The notes beneath the pieces are model-generated. The model made no database searches. It was given only the letters and a program-made list of their open reading frames with translations, and was not told where the DNA came from. A stretch of 8,155 nt of DNA from Clostridia bacterium (GTDB taxonomy: Bacteria; Aerophobota; Aerophobia; Aerophobales; AE-B3A). A program made the position numbers and the translations under genes. Every line of letters starts with the position of its first letter. Position 1 is the first letter of the stretch. This document shows positions 1-6,256 of this stretch, piece after piece. Where the stretch lies: NCBI GenBank assembly GCA_009618505.1, contig WJOQ01000138.1, forward strand, positions 1 through 8,155. The letters run 5' to 3'.

Positions 1-898
1 TCTGCCGATTAACCCAGGCATAATTTGCAGCGCAAGCCATAGCGGCAAAGTAGTCTTTCCCTTCAGGAGAATTCAAGGGAGCACAGGAGAGCTGGCGGTC
101 AGGAAGGGAAATGTGGTACTTATCAACTGCATGGCGCATTCTTGCTAGATAATCATCGCATACCTGATAACCCAATCCCCTGGATCCGGAGTGGATGGTT
201 AGGGCAATTTGATTTATCCTTAGTCCGAAAGCTTCAGCTATTTGGGGAAGAAATATTTCTTCTACCAGGTCAATTTCCAGAAAGTGATTGCCTGAACCAA
301 GAGTTCCTAGTTGGTTCTTCCCTCTTTTTAGGGCTTGTTGACTCACTTTTTCTGGATCTGCTCCTTCCATTTTTCCGTATTCTTCTGTTCTCTCTAAGTC
401 TTCCGGTAGACCGTAGCCTCTTTTTACAGCCCAGCTTACTCCATCTCTTAACACTTTTTTTAGTTCATGGAAGGGTAACTTAAGTGAGGAAGTGCACCCT
501 ACTCCACAGGGAATATTATTGAATAGAGCTGCCAATAGATTTGGTATCTTACCTTGTACATCAGACAGAATGAGGTTGGTCCTCACTAGCCTGATTCCGC
601 AGTTCACGTCGTAGCCAATTCCTCCCGGAGAGATGACTCCCCCCTCATCAGGGTCAGTTGCAGCCACTCCTCCTATGCAGAAACCGTATCCCCAGTGCAT
701 ATCAGGCATAGCCAGGGAATACTTTATAATTCCAGGAAGATAGGCTGCGTTTTTTACTTGCAGGGGGGTGCGGTCTTTCTCAACAACTCTTATCATTTTC
801 TCGTCAGCATAAAGAAGACCTGGTACCCTCATCCCTTCTGATTTGGGTATCTCCCAGCGATAATCATCAATCTTTTTTAAGTCAAATTCTTCAACCAT
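1..898 (-). CDS. rtcB: RNA-splicing ligase RtcB (3'-end truncated by window edge)
   Basis: RtcB joins RNA 2',3'-cyclic phosphate or 3'-phosphate ends to 5'-OH ends using GTP and Mn2+, in tRNA splicing or RNA repair in the cytoplasm. I translated the minus strand from ATG at 898 and found no stop, giving 299 residues before the window ends. Family motifs are clear: PDMHWGYGF (65-73), the block SPGGIGYDVNCGIRL (90-104) with the metal-binding Asp97 and Cys100, then GSGNHFLEI and HSGSRGLG with further metal-binding His residues, and a typical AMACAANYAWVNRQ stretch at the cut end. The family is about 480 residues long, so roughly the last 180, including the guanylylated histidine, lie outside. 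The start is 21 bases after the archease stop, so the two form one operon. One oddity is Cys74 in GYGFCIGG, where Pro is the residue I recall as usual. Confidence 0.95.
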   Translation of the reverse strand, partial: MVEEFDLKKIDDYRWEIPKSEGMRVPGLLYADEKMIRVVEKDRTPLQVKNAAYLPGIIKYSLAMPDMHWGYGFCIGGVAATDPDEGGVISPGGIGYDVNCGIRLVRTNLILSDVQGKIPNLLAALFNNIPCGVGCTSSLKLPFHELKKVLRDGVSWAVKRGYGLPEDLERTEEYGKMEGADPEKVSQQALKRGKNQLGTLGSGNHFLEIDLVEEIFLPQIAEAFGLRINQIALTIHSGSRGLGYQVCDDYLARMRHAVDKYHISLPDRQLSCAPLNSPEGKDYFAAMACAANYAWVNRQ

Positions 899-919
899 TC
901 TAGTATCTCGTATCTCTTT

Positions 920-1342
920 TTATATATCAAATATTATCTGTGCTTCGTATCCCTGGCCAGTTTTCTTAACTTCAAGGCCGTGATAGGTGACTGCCTTTAT
1001 CTCTGTTCTTAAGGTATGGCGAGACAAATCCAATTTTTCTCCTCCCACCTTTGCCTTAAGGCCTTTCTTGCTAATTTTCTCTATATTGAACTCTCTCAGA
1101 AGATATCCCTCGCCATTAAATTTGTAAAGGAGATTTCGCAGCCAATCCGCCAGTAACTCGTCTGTCCTCTCTCCTTCAATTTCTACCCCTAGAGACTCTT
1201 TCACCTTTACCTTATCCAATTCCGTTAAAATATCAAACATACTGTAAGCAGCATTTTCGAACAAGCTCTCCAGGGATTCTCCCCATACTTTGATTCCCAC
1301 ATCAGCCGTATGGTTGATAAACTCATATTTCTTCTTCATCAT
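920..1342 (-). CDS. Archease, RtcB-activating protein
   Basis: Archease is a small metal-binding protein that speeds up RtcB guanylylation and turnover. The 140-residue product has the usual family length. It begins with the hallmark NHTADVGIKVWG (10-21), which holds the conserved Asp14 of the metal site, and ends with AVTYHGLEVKK followed by a hydrophobic IIFDI terminus; the conserved acidic C-terminal residue is Asp139. It lies directly upstream of rtcB on the same strand, the standard genomic pairing, which strongly supports both calls. There are two consecutive ATG codons (1342-1340 and 1339-1337), and either may be used. No convincing Shine-Dalgarno sequence precedes them, and the promoter -10 box ends only four bases before the first ATG, so translation may be leaderless. 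Confidence 0.95.
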   Translation of the reverse strand: MMKKKYEFINHTADVGIKVWGESLESLFENAAYSMFDILTELDKVKVKESLGVEIEGERTDELLADWLRNLLYKFNGEGYLLREFNIEKISKKGLKAKVGGEKLDLSRHTLRTEIKAVTYHGLEVKKTGQGYEAQIIFDI

Positions 1343-1346
1343 CTGG

Positions 1347-1375
1347 ATAGTATCATTTCCCTATATCTAAGTCAA
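1347..1375 (-). promoter_or_regulatory. Promoter of the archease-rtcB operon
   Basis: On the minus strand a TTGACT -35 box (1375-1370) is followed by exactly 17 bases and a TACTAT -10 box (1352-1347). TGA directly before the -10 gives an extended -10 (TGnTACTAT). This is a near-consensus sigma-70 type promoter. The usual distance from -10 to start places transcription initiation at about 1340, on or within the double ATG of archease. Confidence 0.75.
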
Positions 1376-1399
1376 TGTCTTTGAAAAAGCATATAAAAC

Positions 1400-1427
1400 T
1401 GGACAAGATGGGTTAAAGTTGTAGTAT
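1400..1427 (+). promoter_or_regulatory. Possible promoter of the TPR protein-phosphofructokinase pair
   Basis: TGGACA (1400-1405, five of six to the -35 consensus) is followed by 16 bases and TAGTAT (1422-1427, four of six to the -10 consensus). It lies in the 104-base divergent gap, back to back with the archease promoter. It is the best candidate I can see on this strand but is weaker than its divergent partner. Confidence 0.4.
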
Positions 1428-1446
1428 TTCTGATATGAGGTGAAAG

Positions 1447-2361
1447 ATGAACAAGGACTATTTTGAAAAAGGAGATATGTATCTGGATATGTATGATGCT
1501 TACGGAAGAAATGCCATCGTTTTTGAGAACGCCATCAAGAACTATAAGAAAGGTTTACAATTTGCTCCCAACGATACTCTTTATCACTGTCGTCTTGGCT
1601 ACGCCTATCACCTGATGAGGAGATTAATGGAAGCAAGCAGTCAATATAAAATGGTATTGAAGTTAGACCCTCCCCGCCTTGCATCAGAGGATGATCTAAA
1701 ACTGGCAAATAAGTATGCCCCAAGACTTTTTGTAAACCCAGAGGAGTTTTTCGACCTTAAGGATCTGGCAGCAGTAATCCATCCGAAAAGATCAATTATT
1801 GCTTATAACCTTTTCTGGGAAGATGATATCGACCATCCAGGAGATAATGATCCTTCGGACCATGAAGTGGTATGGATAGAATTTGGCCAAAATAATGGGA
1901 AGGTAACCGCAGTATATACATATTTTCATAGGGCCATCCTTTCTACAGAAGAGGCGGTTAAGGATGCCAACTTGCATCATCAAAGGGCAAGAATAGGTGT
2001 TCAATGGGGTGGACATGGATCTTTACCCCTGGGATGGGAGGGGCTAAAGCCGGAAGCTGTGTATGAAAAAATTGGTCAAAGACATAAAGTAAGAAATATG
2101 CCTGAAAGATACCAAAAATTAAGTAAAAGCATCAGAAATCCAGGCCATCCCATTGCCAGAAATTGGCCTAAGAGATTTGAAGGAACCTATAAAGATTTTA
2201 TTGATTTTTCCCAATATATAGATTCACGTAGACTTTTAAAAAAGAAAAAAATGGTAATTATTAGTAGATGGCCTAATGCTGTAATTAACCAATATTTTTT
2301 TGCTTATAACTATTTTCCCAAAAGGCAGTGGCCCAAAAATATGATAAGGGTTACAAAATGA
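1447..2361 (+). CDS. TPR-like protein with a C-terminal Vps62/NPP1-reminiscent domain, function unknown
   Basis: I do not firmly recognise this 304-residue protein. Residues about 24-76 look like one and a half to two tetratricopeptide repeats: NAIVFENAIKNYKKGLQFAP, then a second helix pair ending in KLDP, which suggests protein binding. The rest is a separate domain: YAPRLFVNPEEFF (90-102), DHPGDNDPSDHEVVWIEF (129-146), TYFHRAI (158-164) and WGGHGSLPLGW (187-197). Ordered blocks of this kind (YAP..., an acidic/His-E segment before a beta strand, HGS) recall Vps62/necrosis-inducing-protein-like domains, where His and Asp/Glu bind a metal; this is inference from pattern only. There is no signal peptide or membrane segment, so it is probably cytoplasmic. 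The start is supported by GAGGTGA at 1437-1443. The stop overlaps the next gene's ATG (ATGA), which implies coupled translation with the phosphofructokinase. Confidence 0.75.
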   Translation: MNKDYFEKGDMYLDMYDAYGRNAIVFENAIKNYKKGLQFAPNDTLYHCRLGYAYHLMRRLMEASSQYKMVLKLDPPRLASEDDLKLANKYAPRLFVNPEEFFDLKDLAAVIHPKRSIIAYNLFWEDDIDHPGDNDPSDHEVVWIEFGQNNGKVTAVYTYFHRAILSTEEAVKDANLHHQRARIGVQWGGHGSLPLGWEGLKPEAVYEKIGQRHKVRNMPERYQKLSKSIRNPGHPIARNWPKRFEGTYKDFIDFSQYIDSRRLLKKKKMVIISRWPNAVINQYFFAYNYFPKRQWPKNMIRVTK

Positions 2362-3656
2362 GGGGAAATTGTATCGTTGCTCAATCAGGTGGGCCTACAG
2401 CAGTCATTAATCAGAGTCTATGCGGAGTTATTCAGGAAGCGCAAGGACATAAAGAAATAGAAGAAATATACGGGGCCAGAAATGGAATTCTGGGTCTACT
2501 TAAGGAGGAACTAATCGATTTAAGGAAGGAGAAAGCCTCTACCATCGATGGCTTAGGAACTACTCCCGGGGCAGCATTAGGAAGCTGCAGGTACCGGCTG
2601 AAGTCATGCAGCGAGTCCTATGAGGATCTTGAAAAAATTATCAAGATTTGTAGGAGATACAATCTTCGGTATTTTTTCTATATCGGGGGCAATGACTCTA
2701 TGGATACCGCTAATAAGGTAGATGAGGCAGCTAAGAGAATGAACTACCGACTGAAGGTTATTGGAATTCCCAAGACAATAGATAATGATCTTGTCTTTAC
2801 CGATCACTGTCCGGGTTTCGCTAGCGCAGCAAAATACTTGGCAATTTCAGTAATGGAAGCAGGACGTCACCTGGAAAGTCTCTATAATTCGGAGACAGTA
2901 GCTATACTGGAGACGTTAGGCAGAAATACAGGCTGGCTTGCTGGCTCCTGTGCTTTGGCTAAGCGGTCTAAAGAGGATGCTCCCCATTTGATTTATTTTC
3001 CAGAAATACCTTTTTCTATAGATAACTTCATCAAAGATGTAAAAGAAGTCTATCACAAGATTGGCGGGGTCTTTATTGTGGTCAGTGAGGGTCTTCGAGA
3101 TGAAAAAGGGAATTATGTTTGTGCCAGGAAGGACAGGGTATCTACTGATGCTTTTGGCCATCCTGAGTTGGAAGGAATTTCCGATTATCTAAAGAAAGTG
3201 ATAGAATCTCGATTCAAGCTAAAGACCAGGACAATTAAACCAGACATCTGCCAACAAAGCGCCGTGCATTTTGCCTCCAGAATTGACATGGATGAAGCGT
3301 ATTTGGTGGGGAAAGAAGCTGTTAAGTTAGCCCTGGAGGGTAAAAGCGGCTGCATGGTTATCATAAAGAGGAGAAAAGGAAAGGTTTATAAGCGAAGAAT
3401 TTCAACAGTCAATCTTTCTCTGGTTGCTAATATGGAAAAGAGAGTTCCCCTAGGATGGATAACCAAGAAGGGAAATTTCGTGAGTAAGGAATTTATTGAG
3501 TACGTCCGTCCTCTCATTCAAGGAGAAGTCAATGTCCCTACTCAAAATGGGATTCCTTGCTATCCTAGATTAGAGAAAAGGGGAACTGTTGTCTCTCCCA
3601 CCACTACGTATTCGAAGGTATCCTCTCCAGAGAAGCCTTTATCTGATACAAAATAG
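2358..3656 (+). CDS. 6-phosphofructokinase, probably pyrophosphate-dependent
   Basis: This enzyme phosphorylates fructose 6-phosphate to fructose 1,6-bisphosphate in glycolysis; PPi-using forms are reversible. The 432-residue product shows the family order: AQSGGPTAVINQSL near the N terminus (8-21), PGAALGSCRYRL (70-81), GGND (110-113), PKTIDND (138-144) with the catalytic Asp142, ETLGRNTGWLAG (185-196) with substrate-binding Arg189, and VSEGL (242-246). In known enzymes, ATP users have GGDG and PPi users have GGDD plus a Lys before TIDND. Here Asp113 occupies the discriminating position and Lys139 is present, which favours PPi, but Asn112 replaces the usual Asp. I chose ATG 2358 over the GTG at 2328 because AAGGG lies seven bases upstream and family homology begins there. 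It overlaps the preceding stop by four bases. No clear terminator follows. Confidence 0.9.
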   Translation: MRGNCIVAQSGGPTAVINQSLCGVIQEAQGHKEIEEIYGARNGILGLLKEELIDLRKEKASTIDGLGTTPGAALGSCRYRLKSCSESYEDLEKIIKICRRYNLRYFFYIGGNDSMDTANKVDEAAKRMNYRLKVIGIPKTIDNDLVFTDHCPGFASAAKYLAISVMEAGRHLESLYNSETVAILETLGRNTGWLAGSCALAKRSKEDAPHLIYFPEIPFSIDNFIKDVKEVYHKIGGVFIVVSEGLRDEKGNYVCARKDRVSTDAFGHPELEGISDYLKKVIESRFKLKTRTIKPDICQQSAVHFASRIDMDEAYLVGKEAVKLALEGKSGCMVIIKRRKGKVYKRRISTVNLSLVANMEKRVPLGWITKKGNFVSKEFIEYVRPLIQGEVNVPTQNGIPCYPRLEKRGTVVSPTTTYSKVSSPEKPLSDTK

Positions 3657-3668
3657 CTTTTCACGCCC

Positions 3669-3696
3669 TTGACAAAATTCAAAAATAGTATATTAT
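3669..3696 (+). promoter_or_regulatory. Promoter of the lacI-type regulator / sugar transport operon
   Basis: A perfect TTGACA -35 box (3669-3674) is followed by 16 bases and TATTAT (3691-3696, five of six to consensus). An overlapping alternative -10 is TATGAT (3694-3699) with a 19-base spacer. The large palindrome begins directly after the -10 and covers the expected transcription start, the classic arrangement for repression. The 78 bases before the binding-protein gene hold no comparable promoter, so this one may drive the whole operon. Confidence 0.75.
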
Positions 3697-3699
3697 GAT

Positions 3700-3731
3700 A
3701 ATGATATCAGATAACGTTATCTGATATCATT
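3700..3731. promoter_or_regulatory. Perfect 32-bp palindrome, likely operator of the adjacent LacI-type repressor
   Basis: The left half AATGATATCAGATAAC is mirrored exactly by GTTATCTGATATCATT, centred between 3715 and 3716. The core AGATAACGTTATCT has the central CG typical of LacI-family operators, in which hinge-helix leucines intercalate at the central step. The outer arms each contain TGATATCA (3702-3709 and 3722-3729), which is itself palindromic, and the two copies are 20 bp apart. Its position just after the -10 box and 38 bases before the regulator's ATG indicates autorepression and operon control. Confidence 0.8.
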
Positions 3732-3769
3732 GCCTTAAATTGTGTTCATTAAAGGTGCGACCATAGAAT

Positions 3770-4798
3770 ATGAGAACAAGAGTAACTATTAGAGATGTGG
3801 CTAAAAAGGCAGGAGTGTCTATCAGCACCGTTTCCCGAGTGCTAAGCCCTCAAGTTAATGATTATATGCGAGAGGAAACCAGGAAAGAAGTTCTGAAGGC
3901 AATTAAAGAGCTTGATTATAGGCCTGACATAAGGGCTCAAAGTCTTAGAGGAAGAGGGACAAGAATAGTAGGGCTGGTAATGCCTGATGCCCTGAACCCA
4001 TTTTACCAGGAATTAGCCTATGTACTTGAGGAGGTTTGTTACAGAGAGAAGTATGGACTGCTTGTTTGTAGTTCTAAAAACAGTATTACCAGAGAGCTTG
4101 CTTATATAGACCTTTTAGAAAGCCAAAAGGTGGATGGAATAATCATAAGTACGGTGGGTTTAAAGGAGATAAAGCTCAACAACCTGGTAGGAAAGGGGAT
4201 TCCCATAGTTCTAATGGATAGAGATGTACCCGGGGCTAATATTCCGGTAATGTTTACCAATAACTATTTAGGGGGATGTCAGGCTGCCCAACATCTGATA
4301 GACCTTGGACACAGAAAAATAGCCTGCATTGCGGGCTCAATGAGTACTCTATCCAGTATAAATAGACTAAAAGGATATACCGATACTTTACAAAAAAACG
4401 GTTTAGAGGTTGATAAAAAGCTAATTAAGGAAGGGAAGCTTATTTATGAAGATGGTTATAAATTAATGAAAGAGCTTGCCAGGAAATCAAGTGATGGGTT
4501 TACAGCAGTATTTTGTCTAAATGATCTGGTAGCTCTGGGTGCTATGCGAGCTGTTCAGGAAGATAGTAAGAGTATACCCTCTGATTACTCAATAGTTGGC
4601 TTTGATAATATATATCTTTCCTCCATTAGCAATCCCACCTTAACTACCATTGCCCAGCCAATAAAACAGATTGCCCAGGGAGCATTTAGAACAATAAAAA
4701 GGGCAAGAGAAAAGGGTTTGCCTAAAAAAAAAGAACATAGATTCTGGGATACAAAATTGATAGCGAGGGAGTCTTGTAGAGAATTAGTTGATAATTAA
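3770..4798 (+). CDS. LacI/GalR-family transcriptional regulator
   Basis: This is a DNA-binding repressor whose ligand is probably a sugar or sugar derivative. The 342 residues are a normal family length. An N-terminal helix-turn-helix TIRDVAKKAGVSISTVSRVL (6-25) is followed by the hinge region YRPDIRAQSLRG (50-61), with Leu59 matching the minor-groove leucine of LacI. The effector domain follows: IVGLVMPD (66-73), LMDRD (148-152), FCLNDLVALGAM (248-259), IVGFDN (275-280) and LTTIAQP (291-297). An in-frame TAG at 3764-3766 rules out a start further upstream. The Shine-Dalgarno AAGGTG (3752-3757) is rather far, 12 bases before the ATG. Its own promoter carries the presumed operator, and the genes downstream are a sugar importer, so it likely controls both. 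The ligand cannot be read from the sequence. Confidence 0.95.
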   Translation: MRTRVTIRDVAKKAGVSISTVSRVLSPQVNDYMREETRKEVLKAIKELDYRPDIRAQSLRGRGTRIVGLVMPDALNPFYQELAYVLEEVCYREKYGLLVCSSKNSITRELAYIDLLESQKVDGIIISTVGLKEIKLNNLVGKGIPIVLMDRDVPGANIPVMFTNNYLGGCQAAQHLIDLGHRKIACIAGSMSTLSSINRLKGYTDTLQKNGLEVDKKLIKEGKLIYEDGYKLMKELARKSSDGFTAVFCLNDLVALGAMRAVQEDSKSIPSDYSIVGFDNIYLSSISNPTLTTIAQPIKQIAQGAFRTIKRAREKGLPKKKEHRFWDTKLIARESCRELVDN

Positions 4799-4808
4799 AT
4801 TTTAGACC

Positions 4809-4869
4809 AAAGGGAGGTGATGGAAAAGAAGATATAAGATGAGAGTAATAGAGATTATCTAAAAAGGAG
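4809..4869 (+). promoter_or_regulatory. Leader of the binding-protein gene with two ribosome-binding-like sites
   Basis: The 78-base gap after the regulator holds two Shine-Dalgarno-like sequences. AAAGGAG (4863-4869), seven bases before ATG 4877, clearly serves the binding protein. A second, AAAGGGAGGTGAT (4809-4821), is almost a full match to the 16S rRNA 3' end complement but has no large gene behind it. Only tiny frames follow: ATG 4820 to stop 4837 (five codons) and ATG 4839 to stop 4862 (seven codons). It may be a translational standby site, encode a leader peptide, or be a relic of a lost gene. Confidence 0.4.
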
Positions 4870-4876
4870 TGTTAGA

Positions 4877-6256
4877 ATGAAGAAATTAAGAGTAAAAAGT
4901 CAGATAATAGTAGTTGCTCTGGCAGTAGGCCTGTTCCTCTTAGGAGGAGCAATCTCCTATGCCCAAGAGACTGAGACCACTACCTTTACCGTCCGTACCC
5001 GGGCAAAACCGCCCATGGAAAACTGGCGCGGTGATAACTTCCTCCTGGCGGCCGAGGAACTCAATGCCGATCTGAAAGCCGCAGGTGACCCGCGACGGGT
5101 TGAGATCGAACTTATACAGGACAACACGGACTGGGGCCCTTACGTAAGCGAGTTTGTGCTAGGCTATGGGGCTGGTGAGGGGCCGGACATCTGGCTTACC
5201 GGACACGAGTACATTGGTGCTCAGGCCGAGGCGGGCCGGATTATTGCCCTGGACGAGATGTTGAAGGAGTTTCCCACATTCAATCTTGTTATTGATGGGT
5301 TGTGGGATTCTACCAGGTATAAGGGTAAGATCTGGGGAATTCCTCAGGATGCTGAGGCCCGACCGCTCTACTTCAACAAAGCTTTGTTGAAGAAGGTGGG
5401 TTGGTCCGATACAGAGATCGCGGTCCTGCCGGGGAAGATCGAGAAGGGCGAATTTACCCTCTACGACATGTTGGAAACGGCCAGAGAGGCCGCGGCAGAG
5501 GGTGTGGTCGAAATAGGCAATGGTTTCTGGACTCGCCCCAAGAATGGGCCCGACTTCACTGCCTTCTACTATGCCTTTGGGGGAGAGACCATCGATCCTG
5601 CAACCGGCAAGTTGGTCTTCGATACGGCGGCTGGCCTGAAGTACTACAAGTTCTTCTACGACGCCGTGCAGACCTACGGGTCAATGGGCTGCCTTGGTTT
5701 GGATTGGGGCGGGGCCTGGCATCCTGGGGTCTCCGGGAGTAAGGTCCTGTTCTGGATTGGCGGGACGTGGCAGTGGGCCGAGTGGGCAGAGAAGTTCCTC
5801 AAGGAACAGGGCGGTGAGGCTTACATGTGGGAGAACTTTGGCTTCGCCTTGATCCCGGCTGCGGAGAAGGGTGGTAAGCCGAATTCCCTCACGCACCCGC
5901 TGGCCTACCTTATCAGCTCCCAGTCTAAATACCCGGACCTGGCGCTGGCTCTAATTGCCAAGGTGACAAACTATGGACCCAACACCCGTCATGCGATCGC
6001 CAGCACCCACCTGGGCATCCTCAAAGGTCAGACAGAGTACAAGTTCTACAAGGTGTCCCGCTTGCTAAGCGAGACTCTCTACATGCTCGATTACACCACT
6101 TTCTTGCCCAACAGCCCTGATTGGGGACCCTATTCCACTATTACCTACGAGGCCCTGGCAGCGACAGTGGCAGGCGAGTTCACCTCCGAGCAGGCGGTAG
6201 ACTTCGTGGTAGATGGGCTCCAGCGTGAGCTGGGCGACAAGGTAATCATTCGGTGA
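4877..6256 (+). CDS. Extracellular sugar-binding protein of an ABC importer (family 1 type)
   Basis: This protein captures a sugar or oligosaccharide outside the inner membrane and delivers it to the permeases encoded next. It has 459 residues. A Sec signal peptide is evident: basic MKKLRVKSQ, a hydrophobic core (10-24) and a likely cleavage after SYA (Ala29). There is no lipobox cysteine, so the protein should be free in the periplasm rather than a lipoprotein. Family features include GPDIW (102-106), YKGKIWGIPQD (148-158) followed by LYFNKALLKKVGW (164-176), FWIGGTWQW (292-300) and PLAYLIS (341-347). Many tryptophans (133, 153, 208, 277, 281, 293, 298, 300) fit stacking on sugar rings. The mature part is much richer in G+C (40 of 60 bases in 5041-5100) than the regulator (19 of 60 in 4441-4500). 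Its stop overlaps the next gene's GTG (GTGA). The ligand is unknown. Confidence 0.9.
   Translation: MKKLRVKSQIIVVALAVGLFLLGGAISYAQETETTTFTVRTRAKPPMENWRGDNFLLAAEELNADLKAAGDPRRVEIELIQDNTDWGPYVSEFVLGYGAGEGPDIWLTGHEYIGAQAEAGRIIALDEMLKEFPTFNLVIDGLWDSTRYKGKIWGIPQDAEARPLYFNKALLKKVGWSDTEIAVLPGKIEKGEFTLYDMLETAREAAAEGVVEIGNGFWTRPKNGPDFTAFYYAFGGETIDPATGKLVFDTAAGLKYYKFFYDAVQTYGSMGCLGLDWGGAWHPGVSGSKVLFWIGGTWQWAEWAEKFLKEQGGEAYMWENFGFALIPAAEKGGKPNSLTHPLAYLISSQSKYPDLALALIAKVTNYGPNTRHAIASTHLGILKGQTEYKFYKVSRLLSETLYMLDYTTFLPNSPDWGPYSTITYEALAATVAGEFTSEQAVDFVVDGLQRELGDKVIIR

Noticed and set aside
142..483. 113-codon plus-strand open frame
   Set aside because: It is antisense to rtcB, whose minus-strand translation shows clear family motifs; the Leu/Phe-rich product has no ribosome binding site or recognisable feature.
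2328..2357. Upstream GTG start for the phosphofructokinase
   Set aside because: It would add ten non-homologous residues and a 34-base overlap; ATG 2358 has AAGGG at good spacing and matches the family N terminus.
3700..3731. Palindrome read as a transcription terminator of the phosphofructokinase gene
   Set aside because: The stem is AT-rich, has no loop and no T run follows; its position after a -10 box fits an operator.
5401..5742. 113-codon plus-strand open frame inside the binding-protein gene
   Set aside because: It is a shadow frame favoured by the high GC content; its Arg/Gly-rich product is not protein-like and the true frame is unambiguous.
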